A stretch of DNA of 64,000 nucleotides from Methylocaldum sp. 14B (GTDB lineage: Bacteria > Pseudomonadota > Gammaproteobacteria > Methylococcales > Methylococcaceae), in the NCBI RefSeq assembly GCF_002005105.1, contig NZ_MSCV01000010.1, positions 62,001 through 126,000 of the forward strand, given 5' to 3'. The number at the start of each line of letters is the position of its first letter. Position 1 is the first letter of the stretch. Positions 26,619 through 33,627 of the stretch are shown piece after piece. The notes beneath the pieces are model-generated. The model saw only the letters and a list, made by a program, of their open reading frames with translations. It made no database searches and was not told the origin of the DNA. Made by a program: the position numbers and the translations under genes.

Positions 26619-27589
26619 CACTCAGACCCGAAGTAGTAAAAGCCGCGGGCGTTGGCGAGCGCCGGCTGCTCCGGGACGAAGATCGGGTTGGAGGGAAACA
26701 GGCTTTTGGCGATGGGTTCGTAAAGCGCCGCGCCGCCGCCGGTCAGCAGAACCGCATCCACGCTGCCAGATTCCTTGCGAAGCGACTGGCGCAATGCCTC
26801 GAGCGCCACCGGCGCCACCCGCTCGGCCGCCTGCTGGAGGTAAGGTGATATCTCGACCTGCCGTCCAAACAAGAGCACGTGATCTCTTTGCATTCGCAAC
26901 GCCTCTTCCAGGCGTTCAACGGGCGCCGTTCCGCCGTGCTCGTCGGCCATCAGCCGGCTCGCCTGTTCCAGCAACACCGACATGGCTTCCAGGCTGGTAC
27001 CGCTGGACGACCTCCGGATGTCGCCCTCTTCGACCAATACCCAGTCGACCGAGAAAAATCCCGGGTCGATGACCAGCACGCGGCCTTCTTCCAGGATGGA
27101 GACGGCCAGGCTGGACCAAAGCAGATCGAGATAGCCGCCAATCGGCTGAGGCACGACCCGGACGGCCGAGACCTCCACTTCGCGCCTGGGGGTTATGCGA
27201 TGCGTCCCGGCGAGACGCTCGCCCAGGGCGTCCCGTCGCGAACGCTCCAGCCATTGCGAGACCGGCAGGCCCGTCACCAGCAAATCCACCGTGTCCCGCT
27301 CGGACAACAACAGCGCCGCATGAAACAGGGCGCGATAGGACGCCGTCTGCACATAATCCTGGTGCAGTGCTCGATTCCAGGTGGCGAATTTCCCCGGATT
27401 CACGCAGGCCGCCCAAATTCCGCCATCGACGCTGACCCGTAGAGCGTCTTCTTGTTTACCAATCGACTCCGGCAGCCGATCGATCGGCGCCGCGCCGGCC
27501 GGGTAGAGCGATACCGTAGGACCGTTTCCGGTTTCACCCATGGCCAGCTTCAGATTCGAATAGCCAATGTCCATTCCAAGTACAAACAT
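26618..27589 (-). CDS. parM: ParM/StbA-type actin-like ATPase for plasmid segregation
   Basis: 323 residues with the actin-fold signature motifs: GMDIGYSNLKLAMGE (phosphate 1), VLVIDPGFFSVDWVLVEEG (phosphate 2) and LLTGGGAALYEPI (adenosine). The length is as in ParM. The protein polymerises to push plasmid copies apart; SXT/R391 elements carry a related system. The ATG at 27589 has GGGAG upstream; a GTG at 27601 is possible. It heads the operon with the ParR-like protein and the lytic transglycosylase, and its upstream region is the repeat-rich gap at 27602-28261. Confidence 0.85.
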   Translation of the reverse strand: MFVLGMDIGYSNLKLAMGETGNGPTVSLYPAGAAPIDRLPESIGKQEDALRVSVDGGIWAACVNPGKFATWNRALHQDYVQTASYRALFHAALLLSERDTVDLLVTGLPVSQWLERSRRDALGERLAGTHRITPRREVEVSAVRVVPQPIGGYLDLLWSSLAVSILEEGRVLVIDPGFFSVDWVLVEEGDIRRSSSGTSLEAMSVLLEQASRLMADEHGGTAPVERLEEALRMQRDHVLLFGRQVEISPYLQQAAERVAPVALEALRQSLRKESGSVDAVLLTGGGAALYEPIAKSLFPSNPIFVPEQPALANARGFYYFGSE

Positions 27590-27832
27590 GGTTTCATCCA
27601 CTCCCGGCCAACTCGCCTGGGTAAAGAGATCGATAGGTACGCAGCAAATGCACGGGCGTTACACAGATACGGCAACACCCCGAAAACTCGCCCCAAGTCC
27701 TGGAACCGGGTTCGCCATAGGGCTACTCGAGGACAATTTGCATTTGTGCACGCGGGCTCAGGTCGCCTAGGTATTCACCAAGACCTCAGCAGGACCGGTG
27801 GGCAATCTACCCGTATTTCGGTGGGGGATGTG

Positions 27833-27867
27833 TCGAAAAAGATTGTCTAAATGAGCAACTTTTTCGA
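27833..27867. repeat. Perfect 9-bp inverted repeat in the oriT/centromere gap
   Basis: TCGAAAAAG (27833-27841) and CTTTTTCGA (27859-27867) match perfectly with a 17-base AT-rich spacer. The arms contain A/T runs, so a bent or extruded structure is possible. It may be a relaxosome or repressor site. Confidence 0.6.
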
Positions 27868-27975
27868 GCACAGGCGACGTCGTGTGGGTGATAGATTCAG
27901 ATCGTTCACAGTTCGACGTGCACGAACCCCATGCGCAGATAGCGCGGAATGAACAAAACAGAAAAGCAAGCCACG

Positions 27976-28254
27976 AATCCCAAATGAATATTGGGATTTG
28001 AGACGCGATACGTTAAAGAGGCGTGTGCCGCGCGATAGTCAATAGATTCACCAACAATCGGATTGTCATATGGGGTAACCGGATGATAGGAGGCAGAAGT
28101 TTTCTAGCCATAAATTCCCAACATAGTGTTGGGATTATGGTCAAAGATTTCTTAAGGACATACCCACTCGGATCGGGAGATCGTCCCGCGAGTTTCTTCA
28201 CAATCCCCTCCATTGGGGCGAAGCCATCAAATCCCAACAGATAAGTATTTGGGA
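27976..28254. repeat. Three spaced inverted repeats of TCCCAA...TTGGGA
   Basis: The same half-site pair occurs three times before mobI: 27976-27998 (AATCCCAA, 7-base gap, TTGGGATT), 28116-28134 (TCCCAACA, TAG, TGTTGGGA) and 28232-28254 (TCCCAA, 11-base gap, TTGGGA). The centres are 138 and 118 bases apart. A related CCCC/GGGG pair lies at 28205-28218. Recurrence of one motif with variable spacer points to a protein-binding site, perhaps for MobI, ParR or a repressor. Confidence 0.65.
28166..28193. other. Bulged stem-loop upstream of mobI
   Basis: ACTCG (28166-28170) pairs with CGAGT (28189-28193), and inside it CGGGA (28174-28178) pairs with TCCCG (28184-28188), leaving a GAT bulge and a 5-base loop. 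TTTCTT follows. It could act as a weak terminator or leader structure for mobI, or as an oriT hairpin. Confidence 0.45.
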
Positions 28255-28261
28255 AACGACG

Positions 28262-28789
28262 ATGCCCGCAGATGCGAATAAAGAAAGGGAAAAAACAGAG
28301 AGTCAAAGGGTTCCGTCCCCGGTATGCGCCTGGCTGGCCGCGTCCCTGCGCGAGTTGCAGGACGAGGCCCAGTTGCTGGTGGATGACTACTGGCGCCGAC
28401 TGAAGGAAGGCCGAACCCATCAAAAACGGTATGCCCAGGGAAGTGTCGGCGTGAGGCTGCGGGCGCGGGACACTGGCGGTTTCAGCATCGAGTGGTACGA
28501 GATGGGAAGACTGGGCGGCAGCGGGCGCTTTGTCGCCAAGAAGCAATTCAGCAAGGGGCGGCGGAGCCATCGCTATGCCCTGGATCAGGCGTTGAAAAAT
28601 GAGCCTGAATGGATCGCCGAACTGGTTCGGGAAACAGAGGAGGTCTTCGCGGATATCCGCAAGCGCCAGGCATTACTCGTCCGGATCCGGGATTCGCTCA
28701 TCGCCTACGAATCGGAAACCAGCGGCAAGACGGTGACGGCGGAAGCGATCATAAGCCGGGGAATCCATACCAGCACCACGTTCCTTTGA
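28262..28789 (+). CDS. mobI: MobI-like auxiliary mobilization protein
   Basis: 175 residues, soluble, basic and helical. The pattern YWRRLKEGRTHQKRY, then VRLRARDTGGFSIEWYEMGR, then a basic KKQFSKGRRSHRY stretch and a helical C terminus agrees with my memory of MobI of SXT elements and IncC plasmids, which is essential for transfer initiation at oriT. The position beyond a repeat-rich gap next to parM, with relaxase traI farther on, supports this. Identification is by pattern, not alignment, so treat it as probable. Confidence 0.65.
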   Translation: MPADANKEREKTESQRVPSPVCAWLAASLRELQDEAQLLVDDYWRRLKEGRTHQKRYAQGSVGVRLRARDTGGFSIEWYEMGRLGGSGRFVAKKQFSKGRRSHRYALDQALKNEPEWIAELVRETEEVFADIRKRQALLVRIRDSLIAYESETSGKTVTAEAIISRGIHTSTTFL

Positions 28790-28980
28790 ACTAAGGCCTA
28801 CACTGGACCAAGGGCGCAGGAGGATTGGATGAGATCGCCGCATGCCGATTTCTCTGAAATCAGCCAAATAGCATGGGTACGAGACGGATCCGCAGGTTGG
28901 CCTTCGATATCCTTCCTCCGGGGAACGGATGCCGCTATCCCGGTGGTCCTGGTGTATTAGGGGTAGCAGCCAAAGGGCAG

Positions 28981-29001
28981 TATAATGGATGCCAAATGGC
29001 A
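28981..29001 (+). promoter_or_regulatory. Promoter/operator of the Xre-RES toxin-antitoxin operon
   Basis: A consensus -10 box TATAAT (28981-28986) is followed at once by the inverted repeat TGCCA-AA-TGGCA (28990-29001), 15 bases before the antitoxin ATG. The -35 region is weak. An operator overlapping the transcription start is typical for autoregulated toxin-antitoxin operons. Confidence 0.6.
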
Positions 29002-29016
29002 CTTAGTAGGTGATCT

Positions 29017-29469
29017 ATGGGCGCAACATCGACGGTACCCGATTTCTTGAGCGCCGAGGCGTTGCTCGGAGGAACCTCCGTGCTGCAGAGATCGCCGCGC
29101 TCGCCGCTGGATTGGGTGTCCGTCATCCGCCGGGGCATTTCGGCGGCGGCGGTGGAGTCCTTGGGGAGAGCCTTACGGATTTCCCAGGCGGAATTGTCTG
29201 AGGCCTTGGGGATTCCCGAGCGCACGCTGGCCCGGCGCAAGCGGGAAGGCACGCTGTCCAGCGAGGAATCGGCGAAACTCGTGCGCCTGGCCCGCGTGGT
29301 GCAACGCGCCGAGGAAGTCTTCGAGAACCTGGACACGGCGGTGGACTGGCTGAAAGCGACGAACGCCTCGCTCTCGGGCCAGACGCCGCTAAGCCTGGTG
29401 GATACCGAAATCGGCGCCGAGTGGGTCCTCGACACCCTGGGCCGGATTGAGCAGGGCGTATTCGCCTGA
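29017..29469 (+). CDS. Xre/ParS-type antitoxin (DUF2384)
   Basis: 150 residues. A helix-turn-helix region (ALRISQAELSEALGIPERTL near residues 53-72) is followed by the DUF2384 C-terminal domain that blocks the toxin (DTAVDWLKATNASLSGQTPL, then IGAEWVLDTLGRIEQGVFA). It pairs with the RES toxin, whose start overlaps its stop by one base. It should both neutralise the toxin and repress the operon through the repeat at 28990-29001. Confidence 0.9.
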   Translation: MGATSTVPDFLSAEALLGGTSVLQRSPRSPLDWVSVIRRGISAAAVESLGRALRISQAELSEALGIPERTLARRKREGTLSSEESAKLVRLARVVQRAEEVFENLDTAVDWLKATNASLSGQTPLSLVDTEIGAEWVLDTLGRIEQGVFA

Positions 29470-29939
29470 TGCCGACCGGGTGGCGGATCGTCACCGCTCG
29501 CTTGGCCAAAGCGGCCTTTACCGGCGAAGGCGCACGCCTGTATGGTGGCCGGTGGAATCCGAAAGGTGTGCCGCTGGTGTATACGGCGGAAAGCCAGGCG
29601 CTCGCGGTGCTGGAAATCTTGGTGCAGGACGAGCCTCTCCGCGCCCGTTATGTACTGATCTCGGCACACATCCCGGATGATCTCGCCCTCGACCGGATCA
29701 CGGTCGATCAGCTTCCGCCGGACTGGCGGAGCCCGGAAGCAAGAGGGGAACTGCAAAAACACGGGGCGGATTGGGTACGGGGTGGTACCCGTGCCGTGCT
29801 GGCCGTCCCGAGTGCCGTGATCCCGGCCGAAACCAACTACCTGCTGAACCCGGAGCACCCCGACTTCGCCCGGATCGGGATCGGGGAACCGCTAGAGCTG
29901 GTGACCGACCTGCGCCTGTTGAAGAAAGTCTCGCCTTGA
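29469..29939 (+). CDS. RES-domain toxin
   Basis: 156 residues matching the RES family. The N-terminal region WRIVTARLAKAAFTGEGARLYGGRWNP contains the RES motif residues (Arg and the GGRW loop), and VYTAESQALAVLEILV supplies the conserved Tyr and Glu. Known RES toxins deplete NAD+ in the cytoplasm. It is translated with its Xre antitoxin and probably serves plasmid maintenance. Confidence 0.9.
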   Translation: MPTGWRIVTARLAKAAFTGEGARLYGGRWNPKGVPLVYTAESQALAVLEILVQDEPLRARYVLISAHIPDDLALDRITVDQLPPDWRSPEARGELQKHGADWVRGGTRAVLAVPSAVIPAETNYLLNPEHPDFARIGIGEPLELVTDLRLLKKVSP

Positions 29940-29948
29940 AGAGAGTTC

Positions 29949-29961
29949 AGTGCACGGCACT
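29949..29961. terminator. Small hairpin between convergent toxin genes
   Basis: AGTGC (29949-29953), ACG, GCACT (29957-29961) forms a short stem 10 bases after the RES stop, with only a mixed pyrimidine stretch behind it. It is a weak candidate for a terminator separating the RES gene from the convergent GNAT toxin gene. Confidence 0.3.
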
Positions 29962-29988
29962 CCGTCTTCCTTAACACGGCATGTCGTT

Positions 29989-30486
29989 TCACTCGGCCAG
30001 TGTGGCGCGAAGATCGTTTAACGTCACCAGGAGCGTCATGGGGTCGACCGGGGAGGAATCAAAGCCGATTGCTTGATAGAACGCCTTGGCCTCCTCGGAA
30101 ATCGCATGGACGACGATCCCACGAATGCCAATCGTATCCGCCGCCTGCATCACACGTCGGGCGCCGTCCCGGAAAAGAGCGCGGCCAATCCCTTGACCCT
30201 GGTAAGCTTGATCCACGGCGAGACGCGCCAGGATCGCGACCGGAATGGGATCGGGCATGTTGCGCCGAAACCGGCCTGAAGCGTCCTGGATGCTGATCGC
30301 CCCGGCCGCGAGGTCGTAATACCCGATCACCTTCTGTTCGTCGCAGACCACGAAAGTCCGGGAGGCGCCACTCGCCTGATTGGCGAGCGCCCTGCGTTTC
30401 AACCAGTCATCCAGGGAGATGAGGCCGGAAGTGAAGCCTTCCGTTCGATGGTGTTCCGCGAGCGGTTGGGGAGCCAGAAGCGGCAA
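29989..30486 (-). CDS. GNAT-family acetyltransferase toxin (TacT/AtaT-like)
   Basis: 165 residues with a complete GNAT fold. The acetyl-CoA loop is AYQGQGIGRALFRDGARRV, preceded by ILARLAVD, and VVHAISEEAKAFYQAIGF forms the C-terminal part. The start LAEHHRTEGFTSG and LDDWLKRRAL are typical of TacT-type toxins that acetylate charged tRNA. The gene follows the DUF1778 antitoxin gene by three bases, the usual arrangement. Confidence 0.9.
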   Translation of the reverse strand: MPLLAPQPLAEHHRTEGFTSGLISLDDWLKRRALANQASGASRTFVVCDEQKVIGYYDLAAGAISIQDASGRFRRNMPDPIPVAILARLAVDQAYQGQGIGRALFRDGARRVMQAADTIGIRGIVVHAISEEAKAFYQAIGFDSSPVDPMTLLVTLNDLRATLAE

Positions 30487-30489
30487 TGC

Positions 30490-30774
30490 TTATTCCCACG
30501 GCGCGGGCGTCTGCATGGTCTTTCGCAGGCGCTCGTTAGGTTGCGGCGGCGCATCCAGACGCGCGAGAAATTCGGCATAGGCTTCGGGGCTCACCACGAA
30601 CACAGTCCGGTCGAGCAAAGCCTCCTCGGCGGCGCGACGGGCGGCATCGAGCATGAAATCCGTTCGATTTTTGCCCAAAAGCTTGGCGGCCCGATCGATC
30701 AATCCGCGGTCTTCCGGTTTGATGCGGATATTCAGGCTATCGCGCCTGGTGGTCTGAGAGTGAGTTGTGGTCAT
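30490..30774 (-). CDS. DUF1778 (TacA-type) ribbon-helix-helix antitoxin
   Basis: 94 residues. The RHH domain DSLNIRIKPEDRGLIDRAAK, continuing LLGKNRTDFMLDAARRAAEE, is standard DUF1778, and the C-terminal DRTVFVVSPEAYAEFLARLD wraps the acetyltransferase toxin. It neutralises the GNAT toxin encoded downstream and represses the operon. Confidence 0.9.
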   Translation of the reverse strand: MTTTHSQTTRRDSLNIRIKPEDRGLIDRAAKLLGKNRTDFMLDAARRAAEEALLDRTVFVVSPEAYAEFLARLDAPPQPNERLRKTMQTPAPWE

Positions 30775-30811
30775 AGCGATACCTCCACGTTGAACAACTA
30801 TAACATTTCGT

Positions 30812-30838
30812 AAAGACGATGTCGTTACAAGCGTCTTT
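30812..30838. promoter_or_regulatory. Inverted repeat upstream of the DUF1778-GNAT operon
   Basis: AAAGACG (30812-30818) and CGTCTTT (30832-30838) match perfectly around a 13-base spacer that includes part of ACGATGTCGT. It is 38-64 bases before the antitoxin start, a place expected for the antitoxin operator. A TATAGT-like -10 box lies between it and the gene, on the minus strand. Confidence 0.45.
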
Positions 30839-31090
30839 TGGGATTGGATAGATTAAGCTGTCCGGTGCTTCCTCGAAGTTGTCCTCCTTTTTGACCTCCC
30901 AGCGTTGTTCATGTCCCTCTCCGGCCAAGCAGCTAGGCCCCTTTGCCCATATGCTGGCTGACGTGCGCAGGAGGGACTCGGCTTTCGCGGATTCCGGGTT
31001 ATCCCGGATCGCATCGAAGCACCCGAAAGTTGTCCACGGAATCCCAAAGGAGAATAAGGAAAGAATGGAATAAGGAAAGAAAGGAGGTCT

Positions 31091-31139
31091 CAAAAAGGAG
31101 CAAAAAATAAATTTCTAAACAATTGCTTACAAAAATGAG
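31091..31139. other. AT-rich segment beside the iterons (putative DNA-unwinding element)
   Basis: A run dominated by A and T (for example AAAAAATAAATTT) in otherwise GC-rich DNA directly abuts the first iteron. AT-rich stretches next to iterons and a DnaA box are where plasmid origins melt. The 250 bases before it (30839-31090) show no gene. Confidence 0.55.
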
Positions 31140-31140
31140 T

Positions 31141-31417
31141 GTGCCCCAGAGTACCCACTTCCGTGCCCCAAGGTACCCACCCTGGGTGTTTTATTGGATC
31201 CAGTGTGCCCCAGAGTACCCACTTCCGTGCGCCAGAGTTCCCACTTTTTGGAGTGACCGTGCCCTGGAGTACCCACTTTGGGGCTCATCCGTGCGCCAGA
31301 GTGCCCACGTTGGATCGCCAAATCTTCCTCGATCTGTGGATAACTTTCGGTATCGGTCGCTGGAGTACCCACTTCCGTGCGCCAGAGTCCCCACTTCCGG
31401 GTACCAGAGTACCCACC
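31141..31417. repeat. Nine-copy 22-bp iteron array of the plasmid replication origin
   Basis: Nine copies of a 22-base direct repeat whose core is GTGCSCCAGAGTACCCACTT start at 31141, 31163, 31205, 31227, 31259, 31291, 31356, 31377 and 31399. Start-to-start distances are 22, 42, 22, 32, 32, 65, 21 and 22, close to whole helical turns, so all copies face the same side of the DNA. A DnaA box is enclosed and an AT-rich segment abuts. The last copy overlaps the stop of the replication gene. This is an iteron-type oriV. Confidence 0.9.
31335..31343 (-). promoter_or_regulatory. DnaA box
   Basis: TGTGGATAA on the plus strand is TTATCCACA on the minus strand, a perfect match to the DnaA box consensus. 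It lies in the longest gap of the iteron array, between copies six and seven. Confidence 0.85.
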
Positions 31418-32523
31418 TAATGTCCTCGGCGTGCAGAGCTATCCGCCGCCATTGATTTGGTATCCTTCTGACGCTTATTGGAGTCGATGACCAGCTTCAC
31501 GAATTCCGGTGTGGGTTGGAGGGTGTACGTCACATCAACAATGCAACGGCCCTCAAGGACAACCTGGGGATTGCAACAACGAACGATCGGATACGCCGAG
31601 GAAATGAGTTCGTTGATCGCGTTTTCGACATCCCTGGCTTGGTGGCGAACGGTGACGCGATTGACCAATCCACTGCCATCTCGTATTTCCGACAACATGA
31701 TCCTGCACGGCTGCGTCATCCCGGCATTCACGAAGACGGCCGCGAGGTACTTGTGGAGCCATCGTGCCAGGGAGGATCGGTAGGACATGGTGGATTCGTA
31801 GTCGTACTGCCGGTACGTCACCGCCGAAAGACTGCCGGCGACCATGGGGTGGAAATGCGCGCTCCACAGCGTTTGCGGATCCCTTAAATAGTCCTCGCGG
31901 CTGATGGCGGCGAGATTGGAAAGGATCGTGCTACGGTGAAGCGCCGTGCGGCGTCCGGCATACGTAATATTCACCACGCTTCCCGACAGGATCATCAAGG
32001 AGTCCACCAAGTCGGCGTGCTTGATGCCGTGCCCGTGCCTGGCCAACTCACGGCGGAGCATCTGGAGTGAGAAACGAACACCCACGATCGGTTTGGCCTC
32101 GAGGGTTCCAACGAATCCGAGATGCTGCTGCACGGCGATCTTGCGCAGGGCGTCCTCGACCAGTTCCTCCCGCGCCGTGGGGAAGCGGTATGCATTCCGG
32201 CCGGCAGAGTCCTTGATGAGTGCGGGTGCGACCGTTACCTGAAACCGCGTCCCCCTGAAATTGAATATTCGTTCCAGGAAGACGGCCGGGTTGTCGGTTA
32301 CGTCGGCGCGCCGGCGAGGAGTCGCGAATTTGGGGGCGGCGTCCCAGATTTCGATGACGTTGGACAACCGGTGGCGTTGATTCGCCGGAGCATAGAACGT
32401 TTGAAAGAGGGTAAGCTGCCGCGAAACGGATTCCGACGGCGGCCGAATTGAGATGCGGGGGTCGTTGTCCGAATCGGACGCTGCGTCTCTGTCCTCCCGA
32501 TTCGGATCATCGTCGGTGAACAT
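31417..32523 (-). CDS. Plasmid replication initiator (RepA-like)
   Basis: 368 residues. The pattern RQLTLFQTFYAPANQRHRLS, then NVIEIWD, then FNFRGTRFQVTVAPALIKD, then REELVEDALRKIAVQQ, then TMSYRSSLARWLHKYLAAVF, is that of a family of replication proteins of conjugative plasmids and related elements. The gene ends at the iteron array, which is presumably its binding site. Its ATG shares a base with the upstream stop (TGATG at 32523), so the two rep genes are translationally coupled; an in-frame ATG at 32541 is an alternative. Confidence 0.75.
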   Translation of the reverse strand: MFTDDDPNREDRDAASDSDNDPRISIRPPSESVSRQLTLFQTFYAPANQRHRLSNVIEIWDAAPKFATPRRRADVTDNPAVFLERIFNFRGTRFQVTVAPALIKDSAGRNAYRFPTAREELVEDALRKIAVQQHLGFVGTLEAKPIVGVRFSLQMLRRELARHGHGIKHADLVDSLMILSGSVVNITYAGRRTALHRSTILSNLAAISREDYLRDPQTLWSAHFHPMVAGSLSAVTYRQYDYESTMSYRSSLARWLHKYLAAVFVNAGMTQPCRIMLSEIRDGSGLVNRVTVRHQARDVENAINELISSAYPIVRCCNPQVVLEGRCIVDVTYTLQPTPEFVKLVIDSNKRQKDTKSMAADSSARRGH

Positions 32524-33050
32524 CACTGGCGCGCGCCGCAATCAGGATGGAAAAAAGGATGCTCGAACAGCTTGAGGAGAGGCGGCGATGGCATCACGAC
32601 ATAGTGGCCCCGCCGTTCGTTCGCCCGATAGCTGAGAAAACCGTCCAAGAACCACGTGTGTCGCCGCCCGAGCGTGATCTCGATACCCGCCCCGGCGAGA
32701 CGGGCCATCGCTTCCCCGAGCCATTCGTGATCTTGCTTTCCGGTACGGCGTTGCAGCGCCTTGAGCACATCGGAGGCGCTGAACGTAACGGGGGAGCCTG
32801 GAATCTGTGTCCTCGCCAGGTGAACGATTTCCATCCACAAGCTGAGGTCGCTTTGGTCCAGTTGCACGCCGAGAAACCGGACATCCATTCCGTCGGCGGA
32901 GAGCAGAAGGGTCCGTCGTGAAAAAAAGTCCCGGTGTCCGTCGTCGGCGGCGCCGAACAAGGCTTCGCAAACTCGGCGAAGGGTCGATGCGTTGATATCG
33001 CTCAGACTCGAGACCAACGAGGTGAATACATCACTCGGATGGGTACCCAT
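32523..33050 (-). CDS. TrfA-like replication protein, short form
   Basis: 175 residues. LSADGMDVRFLGVQLDQSDL, then LWMEIVHLARTQIPGSPVTFS, then SASDVLKALQRR and the following helices match the first winged-helix domain of TrfA-type initiators. It ends at LFEHPFFHPDCGARQ, where TrfA proteins would continue with a second winged-helix domain. It is therefore either a truncated initiator or an accessory protein working with the coupled RepA-like protein. Both are followed by the iteron origin. Confidence 0.65.
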   Translation of the reverse strand: MGTHPSDVFTSLVSSLSDINASTLRRVCEALFGAADDGHRDFFSRRTLLLSADGMDVRFLGVQLDQSDLSLWMEIVHLARTQIPGSPVTFSASDVLKALQRRTGKQDHEWLGEAMARLAGAGIEITLGRRHTWFLDGFLSYRANERRGHYVVMPSPPLLKLFEHPFFHPDCGARQ

Positions 33051-33063
33051 ACATGTCCCTGCT

Positions 33064-33498
33064 TCATTTCATCAGATTGGCGGTATGGCAGTTCCCGATC
33101 AGCCATCCCGGAACCGAGGTATCCCGGATGATCCGGTGATCCCTTTCGGTCATGCCCAACCGATTTCGACAGAACTTCCGCCAGGCGCGCTCGATTTCCT
33201 CGTCCGTGTAGCCTGAGGTCAGCGGGGTGATTTCTACGGGTTGCAGAGAAGCCACCTGGAGCGGAGTCTCTGGCATCTTCTTGCGCACGACGTGTTCGAA
33301 GCCCGACGATCGAATGGCCGCTCCGCTGGGGCCTCCGGACAGCCACGACACGCCCAGCCGCCAAGGCTTGCCCGGTGTGTGGGGCAGCAACGACTGGATG
33401 ACGGTCTGCGAGGCTTCCGGGGCAGGGCGTTGCATGGCGCAACCGGGCAGAAGGGAGGTGATGGCCAATAACGGCAAGGCGAAACGGATCTTGTTCAT
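33064..33498 (-). CDS. Lipoprotein upstream of the rep genes, unknown function
   Basis: 144 residues with a lipoprotein signal (ITSLLPGC, lipobox Cys near residue 20). The mature part has a CRNR...GNC cysteine pair and no recognised domain. It ends 13 bases before the TrfA-like gene on the same strand, so it may be the first gene of the replication operon. Its start is seven bases from an inverted repeat. A surface or entry-exclusion role is conceivable but unsupported. Confidence 0.5.
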   Translation of the reverse strand: MNKIRFALPLLAITSLLPGCAMQRPAPEASQTVIQSLLPHTPGKPWRLGVSWLSGGPSGAAIRSSGFEHVVRKKMPETPLQVASLQPVEITPLTSGYTDEEIERAWRKFCRNRLGMTERDHRIIRDTSVPGWLIGNCHTANLMK

Positions 33499-33504
33499 GA
33501 TTCG

Positions 33505-33531
33505 GCTGTCCTGAAACGAAACCAGGACAGC
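33505..33531. promoter_or_regulatory. Nine-bp inverted repeat between the divergent rep-side and traI operons
   Basis: GCTGTCCTG (33505-33513) and CAGGACAGC (33523-33531) match perfectly around AAACGAAAC. It lies in the 129-base divergent gap, close to the lipoprotein start. A second pair, GATTC (33565-33569) and GAATC (33579-33583), is nearer traI. The first is either an operator or a leader hairpin of the lipoprotein transcript. Confidence 0.55.
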
Positions 33532-33627
33532 TTAAGAGCCCACGAAAACAGCGGTGTTGGAAAAGATTCACCCCAGGCGAATCTATCGCGGCTCCCCCAT
33601 TTCTTTCCGGTGGCAAGCTATGTCGCC

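Larger units (their letters stand above)
27602..28261. other. Candidate oriT and/or centromere region between parM and mobI
   Basis: 660 bases with no gene, notably more AT-rich than the genes around it, between divergent parM and mobI. It contains several inverted repeats listed separately. In SXT elements and IncC plasmids oriT lies in the gap upstream of mobI, so this is the best place for it here. The ParR-binding centromere is also expected upstream of parM. The nick site itself cannot be identified by eye. Confidence 0.55.

Noticed and set aside
28935-29858. A 307-codon frame antisense to the Xre/RES operon
   Set aside because: Both sense genes have clear families, a promoter and an overlap; the antisense frame has low-complexity composition.
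31141-31417. Direct repeats that could be taken for a CRISPR array
   Set aside because: Spacing is irregular or absent, spacers are not unique 30-40-mers, no cas genes are present, and a DnaA box and rep genes show it is an origin.
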